A DNA stretch of 27,039 nucleotides from a virus, in IMG/VR virus record IMGVR_UViG_3300025276_000177, positions 1 through 27,039 of that record; one strand, written 5' to 3'. Shown here one piece after another: positions 1-8,537 of the stretch; position 1 is the stretch's first letter, and each line of letters opens with the position of its first letter. The notes under the pieces were generated by a model. It saw nothing but the letters and a program-made list of their open reading frames with translations, searched no databases and had not been told where the DNA came from. The translations under genes were made by a program, and so were the position numbers.

Positions 1-1616
1 ACGCACGTTTTGGGATTTTGTCCAAATCTGGCGCCGATGCTAAGAAGATGTTCACGGATAAGGTGGTACCGATATCCGTTAATTACCCATTCTTTTTCAA
101 GCCCATCCAGGACGGAATGGACCGTCCAAAGACCGAGTTGGCCTACAGGGTCCCAGCCAGCAAGTTCACCAGAAGAAGTATTACCTCGTCCGACAAAACC
201 GAGGATCTCGCCGGGCTTGACACGACCATCGATTGGAAGAACACGGGTGACAACGCCTACGATGGGGAGAAACTCAAACTCCTCGTCCACGATGAATCGG
301 GGAAGTGGGAACGCCCGAACAACATCCTCAACAATTGGCGTGTTACGAAAACCACCCTTCGATTAGGTAGTAGAATTATTGGAAAGTGTATGATGGGATC
401 AACGTCAAATGCTTTAGATAAAGGTGGTAGAAATTTTAAAAAATTATATGATGACTCAGACGTCAACAAAAGAAATGCGAATGGACAGACTCGTTCGGGA
501 CTCTATTCTTTGTTCATTCCTATGGAATGGAATTACGAAGGATACATCGATTCTTATGGCTTTCCTGTCTTCGACACACCATCAAAAAATACCAAAGGTC
601 CTCATGGGGTCTCTATTAAAATAGGCGTATTAGAATATTGGGAAAATGAAGTAGAAGGATTAAAGAATGATCAAGATGGATTAAACGAGTTTTATAGACA
701 ATTTCCACGTACTACTAAACACGCGTTTAGAGATGAATCTAAAATGTCTTTATTTAATCTTACTAAGATATATGAGCAGATAGATTACAACGAAGAAATG
801 TCTCATAAAAATTTAGTTACTCAAGGTAATTTTCAATGGGAAAATGGTATTAAAGATACTAGAGTTATATTCATGCCTAACAAAAACGGTAGATTTTATA
901 TATCTTGGATACCAAATATAAACTTACAAAATAGAAACATAATTAAAAATGGTATTAAATATCCAGGCAACGAACACTTGGGTGCTTTTGGTTGTGATAG
1001 TTATGATATATCAGGTACAGTTGACGGTAAAGGATCTAACGGATCTTTACATGGTTTAACTAAATTTAGCATGGAAGATGCTCCACCTGATCATTTTTTC
1101 TTAGAGTATATCGCTCGTCCACAAACCGCAGAAATATTTTTTGAAGATGTATTAATGGCTTGTGCTTTTTATGGCATGCCAATATTATGTGAAAATAATA
1201 AACCAAGATTATTGTATCACTTTAAAAGAAGAGGTTATAGAGGTTTTGCAATGAACAGACCAGATAAAAAGTATAATAAATTATCTGTAACAGAAAGAGA
1301 AATAGGTGGAATACCTAATTCAAGTGAAGACATAAAACAAGCTCACGCAGCAGCTATTGAAACATATATAGAAGATGCTATTGGCTTTTTAGGCGAAAAC
1401 TATGGAGATTTATATTTTCAAAGAACTTTAGAAGATTGGGCTCAGTTTGATATAAACAATAGAACAAAGCATGATGCTTCTATTAGCTCTGGACTTGCTA
1501 TAATGGCTTGTAACAAGAATAGATATGCACCAGTTAATATAACTGTTAGAGAAAAGATAAATTTAGGTTTTAAAAAATACGACAACAAAGGCTCGGTTTC
1601 AAAAATAATAAAATAA
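1..1616 (+). CDS. terL: Terminase large subunit (TerL), 5' end missing
   Basis: This is the ATP-driven DNA packaging motor and headful/terminus nuclease of the phage. The frame is open to the left edge (it reads ARFGILSKSGADAKKMF there), so the TTG at 18 is not the true start and the Walker A region lies outside. Numbering from codon 18, a Walker B-type strand ends in LLVHDESGKW (D92, E93). It is followed by an MMGSTSNALDKGG coupling-motif-like segment near residue 122. The RNase H-like nuclease shows its three acidic positions: D327 in GCDSYD, E392 in ILCENNKP and D486 in KHDASISSG. The stop codon abuts the portal start (TAAATG), typical of a coupled terL-portal pair. The sequence style recalls crAss-like and marine Bacteroidetes phage terminases (from memory). 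Odd point: bases 1-360 have much higher GC and different codon choice (CTC, ACC, AAG) than the rest of the gene. Confidence 0.93.
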   Translation, partial: ARFGILSKSGADAKKMFTDKVVPISVNYPFFFKPIQDGMDRPKTELAYRVPASKFTRRSITSSDKTEDLAGLDTTIDWKNTGDNAYDGEKLKLLVHDESGKWERPNNILNNWRVTKTTLRLGSRIIGKCMMGSTSNALDKGGRNFKKLYDDSDVNKRNANGQTRSGLYSLFIPMEWNYEGYIDSYGFPVFDTPSKNTKGPHGVSIKIGVLEYWENEVEGLKNDQDGLNEFYRQFPRTTKHAFRDESKMSLFNLTKIYEQIDYNEEMSHKNLVTQGNFQWENGIKDTRVIFMPNKNGRFYISWIPNINLQNRNIIKNGIKYPGNEHLGAFGCDSYDISGTVDGKGSNGSLHGLTKFSMEDAPPDHFFLEYIARPQTAEIFFEDVLMACAFYGMPILCENNKPRLLYHFKRRGYRGFAMNRPDKKYNKLSVTEREIGGIPNSSEDIKQAHAAAIETYIEDAIGFLGENYGDLYFQRTLEDWAQFDINNRTKHDASISSGLAIMACNKNRYAPVNITVREKINLGFKKYDNKGSVSKIIK

Positions 1617-4016
1617 ATGAATACATACACAAATAAAAATAGTGCTTTTCCTAGCCAAGTCGTTAGTGATGAAGAAAAAAATTCATTAGAATATGGAACT
1701 AGAGTTGCGCAAGCTATACAAGGTGAATGGTGGACACAAGGAGGAGAAGGTAATAGATTTGCTAGTTCTTTTAATAGATTCCATAGTTTAAGATTGTATG
1801 CTAGAGGAGAACAACCTGTTCAAAAATATAAAGACGAATTATCTATTAACGGTGATATGTCTTATCTTAATTTAGATTGGAAACCAGTTGCGGTTGTTTC
1901 TAAGTTTGTAGATATAGTAGTTAATGGTATGTCACAGAAGGATTACAAAATAAAAGCTTACGCTCAAGATCCTTCGTCTATGAAGCAAAGAACTAAATAC
2001 GCTCAGTCTTTATTAAAAGACATGAAGGCAAAACCGTTTACAGATGCTGTTAAAGAACAATTAGGGTTTGATTTAACTGAAAATGATCCAGCTGTAATAC
2101 CTGAAAGCCAAGAAGAACTGGATTTACACATGCAGTTAACTTACAAGCAGTCAGTAGAAATTGCAGAAGAGGAAGTAATAAATAATGTATTAGATAGAAA
2201 TAAATTTGATGTATTAAAAAGAAGATTTAATTATGATTTAACTGTACTAGGTATTGGAGCAGTTAAAACTAATTGGAATAAAGCAAATGGTATAAAACTA
2301 GAATATGTAGACCCATCTAAATTAATATATTCTTACACAGATGATCCAAACTTTGAAGATATATATTATGTTGGCGAAGTTAAGTCTTTAACAATACCTG
2401 AAATTAAAAAACAATTTCCAAACTTAACATCTGAGCAATTAGAAAAAATACAAGACCAAGGAAGTAGCAATAGATCACAAACTTTTGGATGGCAAACTTA
2501 CGATAGAAACACTATACAAATTTTATTTTTTGAATACAAAACTTACAATGATCAAGTTTTTAAAATAAAAAAGACTGAACAAGGTTTATTAAAAGCTTTA
2601 GAAAAACCAAGCACTTTTAATCCACCAGAAAATGATGGATTTGAAAGAGTATCTAGAACTATAGAAGTTTTATACAAAGGAGCTAAAGTTTTAGGCAACA
2701 ATGAAATGCTACAGTGGGAATTAGCAGAGAACATGACAAGACCTACTGCTGATACTACAAAAGTAGAAATGAGTTACAGCATATGTGCTCCTAGAATGTA
2801 TTTAGGTAAGGTAGATTCATTAGTTAGCAAGATAACAGGTTTTGCTGATATGATTCAATTAACACATCTTAAACTACAACAAGTTATGTCTAGAATAGTA
2901 CCAGATGGTGTATTTTTGGATATGGATGGATTAGCAGAAGTTGACTTAGGTAATGGTACAAATTATAATCCAGCTGAGGCTTTGAATATGTATTTTCAAA
3001 CAGGTTCTATAGTTGGTAGATCACTTACTCAAGAAGGTGATATGAACAGAGGTAAAGTACCTATACAAGAATTAAGTAGTTCTAGTGGTCAAGCTAAAAT
3101 TCAAAGTTTAATACAAACTTATCAATATTATTTACAAATGATAAGAGATGTAACTGGACTTAACGAAGCTAGAGATGGTAGTGCTCCAGATAAAGACGCT
3201 TTAGTTGGTTTGCAAAAAATGGCAGCCAACGCATCTAACATAGCTACAAGACATATACTGGATGCTAGTTTATGGTTAACACTTAGAACATGTGAAAACA
3301 TTTCTTTAAAAGTTGCAGACTCAATACAATATCCTTTAACTTTAAACTCATTACTTAATAGTATATCAGTATATAATACTGAAACATTAAAAGAAATAAG
3401 CAATTTAAATCTTCATGATTTTGGTATATATCTAGAATTAGAACCTGAAGAAGAAGAAAAACAAATGCTAGAGCAAAACATACAAGTTGCTTTGCAATCA
3501 GGCGGTATTGATTTAGAAGATGCTATTGACTTACGTCAAATAAGAAATCTTCAACTAGCTAATGATATGCTAAAAATAAAGCGCAAGAAAAAACAAGAAG
3601 AAGATAGAGCGCAACAACAGCAAATGATTAAATCACAGGCTAACGCTAATGCTGAAACTGCCGAAAGAGCTGCTATGGCTGAAGTTCAAAAAAATCAAGC
3701 TTTAACAGAGCAAGAAGTAAACATACAGCAATCTAAGTCTCAAATGGAAATGCAAAGAATGCAAATGGCATCTCAAATCAAACAACAAGAGATGGAGATT
3801 AAATTTGGCTATGATTTACAATTAGCTAATGTTCAGTTAAGCGCAGTTAAAGAAAAAGAGCAGTTTATTGAGGATAGAAAAGACAAACGTACTCAAATAC
3901 AAGCTACACAACAAAGTGAAATGATTAGTCAAAGACAAAATGATTCTATGGCTAAGAATTTTGAATCAAGCCCTACTATGGGTGGATTTGGCGCGCAAGA
4001 ATTAGCGCCTCAATAA
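1617..4016 (+). CDS. Portal protein
   Basis: At 799 residues it is the right size for a podovirus-type portal, the dodecameric ring through which DNA enters and leaves the capsid. It directly follows TerL, whose stop touches its ATG, and precedes the scaffold and capsid genes, the classic position. Recognisable portal-like stretches are YLNLDWKPVAVVSKFVD near residue 83 and DVTGLNEARDGSAPDKDALVG near residue 510; the latter resembles the clamp/stem region of Bacteroidetes podovirus portals (from memory). From about residue 655 to 775 the protein becomes a long Q-, M-, E- and K-rich helix prediction (RKKKQEEDRAQQQQ onward), compatible with the C-terminal coiled-coil barrel seen in P22-type portals. 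It ends in a short flexible tail (GGFGAQELAPQ). No Shine-Dalgarno sequence precedes the start. Confidence 0.9.
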   Translation: MNTYTNKNSAFPSQVVSDEEKNSLEYGTRVAQAIQGEWWTQGGEGNRFASSFNRFHSLRLYARGEQPVQKYKDELSINGDMSYLNLDWKPVAVVSKFVDIVVNGMSQKDYKIKAYAQDPSSMKQRTKYAQSLLKDMKAKPFTDAVKEQLGFDLTENDPAVIPESQEELDLHMQLTYKQSVEIAEEEVINNVLDRNKFDVLKRRFNYDLTVLGIGAVKTNWNKANGIKLEYVDPSKLIYSYTDDPNFEDIYYVGEVKSLTIPEIKKQFPNLTSEQLEKIQDQGSSNRSQTFGWQTYDRNTIQILFFEYKTYNDQVFKIKKTEQGLLKALEKPSTFNPPENDGFERVSRTIEVLYKGAKVLGNNEMLQWELAENMTRPTADTTKVEMSYSICAPRMYLGKVDSLVSKITGFADMIQLTHLKLQQVMSRIVPDGVFLDMDGLAEVDLGNGTNYNPAEALNMYFQTGSIVGRSLTQEGDMNRGKVPIQELSSSSGQAKIQSLIQTYQYYLQMIRDVTGLNEARDGSAPDKDALVGLQKMAANASNIATRHILDASLWLTLRTCENISLKVADSIQYPLTLNSLLNSISVYNTETLKEISNLNLHDFGIYLELEPEEEEKQMLEQNIQVALQSGGIDLEDAIDLRQIRNLQLANDMLKIKRKKKQEEDRAQQQQMIKSQANANAETAERAAMAEVQKNQALTEQEVNIQQSKSQMEMQRMQMASQIKQQEMEIKFGYDLQLANVQLSAVKEKEQFIEDRKDKRTQIQATQQSEMISQRQNDSMAKNFESSPTMGGFGAQELAPQ

Positions 4017-4045
4017 TTTTATTAATAATTATATAATATTTTATC

Positions 4046-5248
4046 ATGTCAGAATTAAAAGAAGAAGTACAAAAAGAAGGTGACTTTAAAATTAAATCAG
4101 CCAAAAAAACTAAACCTAAGCAATTAGTGCCAGATTCAACTGCTGTTCCAAAAATGGATTTATCTAAACCAGTTAAAGCAGAGGAAAAAGCTGAAGTCCC
4201 TAAGTTAGATTTAACTAAAAAAACAGAAGACGATGCCATTCAAATCGGAGAAACAGAAAAAGTGGTTGTGGGCGAACAAACCGGAGATAGCGCTAAGGTG
4301 GACAAACAAATACCAGAGCCCATCAAAGCTACTGAAAATGAGTCGCCGATTCAAGAAATAACAAAAGAAGAAGTAAAACAAGTAACTAGTGAAGTTAAAG
4401 AAGCTTTACGTGATGAGAAAGTTTTAGGTAAAAAATTACCAGAAAATATTGAAAAACTAGTTAGCTTCATGGAAGAAACTGGTGGAAACATAGAAGACTA
4501 CGCAAGATTAAACGCAGACTATTCTAATGTAGATAATAATGTTCTGTTAAAAGAATATTATAAAAAAGCAAAACCTCATTTAAACGAGGAAGAGATTGAC
4601 TTTATCATGGAAGATAATTTTCATTTTGATGATGAGGTAGATGAGGAGCGAGACATCCGAAAAAAGAAACTCGCAAAAAAAGAAGAAGTTGCAAAAGCTA
4701 AAGACTATTTAGAGGACTTGAAAACTAAATATTACGACGAGATCAAGATGAGACCGGGCGTAAATCAAGAACAAAAAAAAGCCGTTGACTTTTTCAACCG
4801 ATATAATGACGAGCAAGAAGAAGCAAGGCAGAAACATGACAGGTTTTTAAACGAAACTAAACAAATTTTTACTAATGAATTCAAAGGTTTTGATTTCGAA
4901 GTTGGTGAAAAAAAGTATAGATATGGTGTTAAAAATCCAGCTAAAACTGCTGAAAATCAATCAGATATTAACAACTTTGTTGGGAAGTTCCTAGACGCAG
5001 AAGGTAATGTTAGTGATCCTAAAGGTTATCACAAAGCTCTTTACGCCGCTCAAAACGTAGACAATATAGTAAATCATTTTTATGAACAAGGTAAAGCTGA
5101 TGGTGTTAAAACCGTAATCGAAACCTCTAAAAATCCTACTAGTGATGTAAGAAAAACATCCACAGGGGAAATGTTTATAGATGGATTTAAAATAAAATCT
5201 TTATCTGGCGGTGTTAGTAGCTCTAAGTTAAAAATTAAAAAAAGATAA
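4046..5248 (+). CDS. Putative capsid scaffolding protein
   Basis: A 400-residue, highly charged, lysine- and glutamate-rich protein lying between portal and major capsid genes, where the scaffold is normally encoded. Scaffolds shape the procapsid and are later removed. Residues 1-115 look disordered and carry a short internal repeat, VPKMDLSKP then VPKLDLTKK (about residues 31-58). Residues 115-280 are mainly helical and acidic (for example FIMEDNFHFDDEVDEERDI), and the C-terminus is strongly basic (KLKIKKR), as in scaffolds that bind the coat protein through a basic tail. The assignment rests on position and composition, not on a recognised domain. Codon use is patchy: CGA and CTC codons, rare elsewhere, occur here, and 4261-4320 reaches 52% GC by hand count. 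The leader is A/T only and has no Shine-Dalgarno site. Confidence 0.72.
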   Translation: MSELKEEVQKEGDFKIKSAKKTKPKQLVPDSTAVPKMDLSKPVKAEEKAEVPKLDLTKKTEDDAIQIGETEKVVVGEQTGDSAKVDKQIPEPIKATENESPIQEITKEEVKQVTSEVKEALRDEKVLGKKLPENIEKLVSFMEETGGNIEDYARLNADYSNVDNNVLLKEYYKKAKPHLNEEEIDFIMEDNFHFDDEVDEERDIRKKKLAKKEEVAKAKDYLEDLKTKYYDEIKMRPGVNQEQKKAVDFFNRYNDEQEEARQKHDRFLNETKQIFTNEFKGFDFEVGEKKYRYGVKNPAKTAENQSDINNFVGKFLDAEGNVSDPKGYHKALYAAQNVDNIVNHFYEQGKADGVKTVIETSKNPTSDVRKTSTGEMFIDGFKIKSLSGGVSSSKLKIKKR

Positions 5249-5276
5249 TTAACATTTAAAATTAAAAACAAAAATT

Positions 5277-6833
5277 ATGGGAACATTAAGTCCGCAATTT
5301 GGCACGTTACAACCCTCACAAACTCAACAATTAACAACAGGAAATTACTTACAGTGGACCAACAATGGTGGTGGAGCTGGAGTACCTGGAAATTTTGTTG
5401 ATTTTGCTCAACAATATTTACCTGAAGTTTACGAAGCTGAAGTAGAGAGATATGGAAATAGAACTCTATCTGGTTTTTTAGGAATGGTTGGAGCTGAGAT
5501 GCCAATGACATCTGATCAAGTAATTTGGTCTGAACAAAATAGATTACATATCGCATACGATGGCTGTTCATTAGCTATTGGTGGTATATTATTAAACATT
5601 AACCCTGCTGCTACAGCCGGTGTTACAAATACAATTTTTCCTAACATGACAGTAGTTGTTATGGATCCTGCAAATCCTGCTGGAGCTGTTCACTGTTTTG
5701 TTGGTAGATCTGGAGCTACGGTTGCTGGAGCTGCTGCTATTGGAGCAAACGTAGTGGAATTATTTCCATACGATGCTGCTTTTGCAAGTGGAGCTGCTGC
5801 TAATGTTGCTGCTATCACAGGATTAAAATGCTTTGTATATGGTTCTGAATTTGCTAAAGGTTCTGGATTAGCTGCTGCACAAGGTGGTAATGGTGGTGTT
5901 GTACAAGAAAGTATTACTCCATCTTTCACACAGTTTTCAAACTCTCCAATCATTATTAGAGATAGATATGCTATATCTGGATCTGATACTGCACAAATTG
6001 GATGGATTGAAGTTGCAACTGAAGACGGTCAAGGAGGATACTTATGGTATCTAAAAGCTGAGTCTGAAACTAGATTACGTTTTGAAGATTACTTAGAAAT
6101 GAGTATGATTGAAGGTGAATTAGCTCAGGTACTTGGTGGTAACTCTTTCGGTACTCAAGCTGCTGCTGCAAACGCCAACTTAGCTGCTGGTGGTTTTAGC
6201 GCTGCTGTTGCTGCAAAAGGAACTCAAGGTTTATTCTCTGCTATAAACGCAAGAGGTAATGTACTATCTGGTTATGCTGGAGGTTTACAAGACTTTGACG
6301 AAGTGTTAGCAAATTTAGATTCTCAAGGAGCTATTGAAGAAAACATGCTTTTCTTAGATAGAAAAACTGAGTTACTATTTGATAACATGTTAGCACAACA
6401 AAATTCTTACGGAGCTGGAGGTACATCTTACGGTGTATTTGAAAACTCTGAAGATATGGCACTTAACTTAGGATTTTCTGGATTCAGAAGAGGTTCTTAT
6501 GACTTCTACAAGACTTCATGGAAATATTTGAATGATGCTTCTACAAGAGGTGGTTCTTCAAATTTTGTTAATGGTGACAATATCGATGGTGTATTAATTC
6601 CAGCTGGAACTTCTACAGTATACGATCAGTTACTAGGAACAAACATAAGACGTCCTTTCTTACACGTAAGATACAGATCTTCAGAAGCTGATGACAGAAG
6701 AATGAAATCATGGCTAACAGGTTCTGTTGGTGGTGCATTTACTTCTGCATTTGATGCAATGGAAGTGAACTTCTTATCAGAAAGATGTTTATGTGTACAA
6801 GCTGCAAACAATTTCGTATTGTTTACTGCTTAA
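5277..6833 (+). CDS. Major capsid protein
   Basis: A 518-residue protein right after the scaffold, rich in alanine and glycine, that should form the icosahedral shell in the HK97 fold. The N-terminus (NFVDFAQQYLPEVYEAEVERYG) resembles the N-arm region of coat proteins from marine and crAss-like Bacteroidetes phages, and the stretch ETRLRFEDYLEMSMIEGE near residue 267 is the kind of spine-helix segment expected. The segment 350-450 (FLDRKTELLFDNMLAQQ, then NLGFSGFRRGSYDFYK) also matches my memory of this coat family. There is no sign of a fused protease or of an N-terminal delta domain. A hairpin terminator follows the stop, which suits a very highly expressed gene. The start is preceded by an A-rich leader without a Shine-Dalgarno sequence. 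Confidence 0.9.
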   Translation: MGTLSPQFGTLQPSQTQQLTTGNYLQWTNNGGGAGVPGNFVDFAQQYLPEVYEAEVERYGNRTLSGFLGMVGAEMPMTSDQVIWSEQNRLHIAYDGCSLAIGGILLNINPAATAGVTNTIFPNMTVVVMDPANPAGAVHCFVGRSGATVAGAAAIGANVVELFPYDAAFASGAAANVAAITGLKCFVYGSEFAKGSGLAAAQGGNGGVVQESITPSFTQFSNSPIIIRDRYAISGSDTAQIGWIEVATEDGQGGYLWYLKAESETRLRFEDYLEMSMIEGELAQVLGGNSFGTQAAAANANLAAGGFSAAVAAKGTQGLFSAINARGNVLSGYAGGLQDFDEVLANLDSQGAIEENMLFLDRKTELLFDNMLAQQNSYGAGGTSYGVFENSEDMALNLGFSGFRRGSYDFYKTSWKYLNDASTRGGSSNFVNGDNIDGVLIPAGTSTVYDQLLGTNIRRPFLHVRYRSSEADDRRMKSWLTGSVGGAFTSAFDAMEVNFLSERCLCVQAANNFVLFTA

Positions 6834-6848
6834 TATTTATTGTGATAT

Positions 6849-6895
6849 TTACCCTCGTAAAAACTACGGGGGTAATTATTACTCTTATTTTTTTT
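6849..6895 (+). terminator. Rho-independent terminator after the major capsid gene
   Basis: An 11-bp hairpin: TTACCCTCGTA (6849-6859) pairs with TACGGGGGTAA (6865-6875) around loop AAAAC, with one T-G wobble. A run of eight T begins 12 bases after the stem (6888-6895). The spacer is longer than in a textbook terminator, so termination may be partial, which would set a high capsid to downstream ratio. Confidence 0.7.
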
Positions 6896-6920
6896 ATAAA
6901 CTATTTAATTATATTATATT

Positions 6921-7697
6921 ATGTTACAAAGTACAAAAGTAGACGCCCTAGAGGCAGAAAAAAACTGGGAAATAAAAGATAGAAATTATTTTCTTTCAAG
7001 AAACAGAAAGCCAGTTACATTTACAATAAAATCAAAACATACTGAAAAGTATCCGTTATTACATTTTGATCCAACAACTAACACGCAAAGAGCATTACGC
7101 TACGCTACTAATCAAAACTCTTGTTTTGTAGACGACCAAAAAGGTGAAAGTACATTAGGACATATAATGTTTAAAGACGGAGCGTTGAATGTTCCAAAAG
7201 AATATCAAGCTTTACAGAAATTACTATCTATATATCATCCAGATCTTAACTTGAGATACGAAGAGTATAAACCAAGTCAAATAGCTAAAGATGAGTTAGT
7301 AGATTTAGAAGTAGAACTAATGGCTATGAACATAGCGAAGAACATGGAGATTGACCAAGTGGAAGCTATACTTAGAGTAGAGCACGGATCAGCAGTTGCT
7401 AACCTAAGTTCTAAAGAACTAAAAAGAGATATTTTAGTCTTTGCTAGAAGAGAGCCTAGAACACTTATTGCATTAGCACAAGATGAAAATGTTTTGCTAA
7501 GAAACTTTGGTATAAGAGCGGTGGAAGATCAAATTATAGATTTATCACAAGATCAAAGAACTTTCAAATGGAAGAAAAATGGTAAAAAATTGATGACTGT
7601 TCCTTTTGACGAACAACCATACTCAGCACTAGCTGCTTGGTTTAAGACAGATGAAGGAGTTGCAGTGTACAAATCAATAGAGAAAAAAATCTCTTAA
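6921..7697 (+). CDS. Phage protein of unknown function between capsid and neck genes
   Basis: A 258-residue soluble protein that I do not recognise as any named family, although proteins of this kind occur in marine phage genomes in my memory. The N-terminal third is beta-like and aromatic (KYPLLHFDPTTNTQRALRYATN near residue 40). The rest is mainly helical and charged, with LSSKELKRDILVFARREP near residue 158 and a closing TDEGVAVYKSIEKK segment. No signal peptide, membrane segment or catalytic motif is visible. It is enclosed by two hairpin terminators, one after the capsid gene and one 18 bases after its own stop, so it is likely expressed as its own unit or at a level distinct from both neighbours. 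Its position suggests a head-completion, decoration or non-structural role, but nothing in the sequence decides between these. The start ATG follows a TAATTATATTAT leader. Confidence 0.8.
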   Translation: MLQSTKVDALEAEKNWEIKDRNYFLSRNRKPVTFTIKSKHTEKYPLLHFDPTTNTQRALRYATNQNSCFVDDQKGESTLGHIMFKDGALNVPKEYQALQKLLSIYHPDLNLRYEEYKPSQIAKDELVDLEVELMAMNIAKNMEIDQVEAILRVEHGSAVANLSSKELKRDILVFARREPRTLIALAQDENVLLRNFGIRAVEDQIIDLSQDQRTFKWKKNGKKLMTVPFDEQPYSALAAWFKTDEGVAVYKSIEKKIS

Positions 7698-7715
7698 CCT
7701 GTAATACTAATAATT

Positions 7716-7738
7716 AGGCGGCTTCGCGCCGCCTTTTT
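7716..7738 (+). terminator. Strong rho-independent terminator
   Basis: A 7-bp GC-rich perfect stem, AGGCGGC (7716-7722) and GCCGCCT (7728-7734), with loop TTCGC and a T run at 7734-7738. It is the most GC-dense spot between genes. It separates the head-gene block from the neck/tail block, with only 22 bases between it and the next ATG. Confidence 0.9.
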
Positions 7739-7760
7739 ATTATAATAAAAAAAACACACA

Positions 7761-8534
7761 ATGGCAATAAACGTAGATACTGTATACAAGACAGTCTTAT
7801 TAATCCTTAATCAACAACAAAGAGGATATATGACACCTGATGAATTCAACAAAGTTGGCACACAGGTACAGTTAAGTATTTTTGAAACTTATCAAGATGA
7901 TTTAAACCAACAATACAGAACGCCACAAAACGATACTGAATACGCAAACCGCGTAACAAACATTGAACAAAAACTACAACCTTTTCAAAAATATATAAAC
8001 AACGCTTCTACAGCAGGAGCTATTACTGGTAATAATCCTTTTACTTTAAACGTAAGAGTGTATCCAGATGACACACCTGGTCCATTAAATGATATATACA
8101 AAATAGGTTCTATAATATACCAAGGCATACAACTAAGTCAATATGCACAAAGAAACGAGATAACACAATTACTTCTATCTCCTTTAACACAACCAACAAC
8201 TTCTTTTCCTATATATTTATTAGAGGCAGGCGCAGATACAACACCTAGTAATTCATTACTATCTGTTTATCCTACTACTATTGTTACTGCTAATGATATT
8301 AATATATCATATTTAAAAAAACCTAAAGATGTTTTTTGGGCATCGTCACCAGGTTTACTAGGTCAGTTGTTATTTAACGCGGATGAAGCTCAAAACTTTG
8401 AATTAAGCGTAACAGAACAAACAAGCGTTATAACTAAAATATTAATATATGCTGGTGTTATAATAAACGATCCTACTATAATACAAGTTGCTTCTCAACA
8501 AGTAAATCAAGAAGAACAAAACTCTAAAAGCTAA
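7761..8534 (+). CDS. Neck or tail-ring structural protein (putative)
   Basis: A 257-residue virion protein. Its opening, INVDTVYKTVLLILNQQQRGYMTPDEFNKVG, and its close, with YLKKPKDVFWA and then FELSVTEQTSVITKILIYAGV, recall small neck/adaptor proteins common in marine and crAss-like podovirus genomes, from memory. No enzyme motif, signal peptide or membrane segment is seen. It opens the neck/tail block after a strong terminator and is followed 3 bases later by the next gene, so both are probably translated from one message. The leader ATAAAAAAAACACACA is purely A/T/C and has no Shine-Dalgarno sequence. The likely role is a ring between portal and tail hub; an alternative is an internal head-completion protein. 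Confidence 0.7.
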   Translation: MAINVDTVYKTVLLILNQQQRGYMTPDEFNKVGTQVQLSIFETYQDDLNQQYRTPQNDTEYANRVTNIEQKLQPFQKYINNASTAGAITGNNPFTLNVRVYPDDTPGPLNDIYKIGSIIYQGIQLSQYAQRNEITQLLLSPLTQPTTSFPIYLLEAGADTTPSNSLLSVYPTTIVTANDINISYLKKPKDVFWASSPGLLGQLLFNADEAQNFELSVTEQTSVITKILIYAGVIINDPTIIQVASQQVNQEEQNSKS

Positions 8535-8537
8535 AAT

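Noticed and set aside
18-20. TTG as the terminase start codon
   Set aside because: The same frame is open to base 3 and its upstream residues (ARFGI) continue the conserved terminase sequence, so the true start lies outside the window.
10-366. 118-codon + strand frame overlapping the terminase start
   Set aside because: It uses a TTG start, gives a composition without known motifs, and overlaps the terminase frame whose motifs are clear. It is a product of the GC-rich stretch.
4032-4037. TATAAT as a -10 promoter box before the scaffold gene
   Set aside because: The whole leader is A/T, there is no matching upstream element, and Bacteroidetes-type promoters have a different -7 form (TAnnTTTG). 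The same AT pattern sits before several genes at positions too close to the ATG for a normal promoter.
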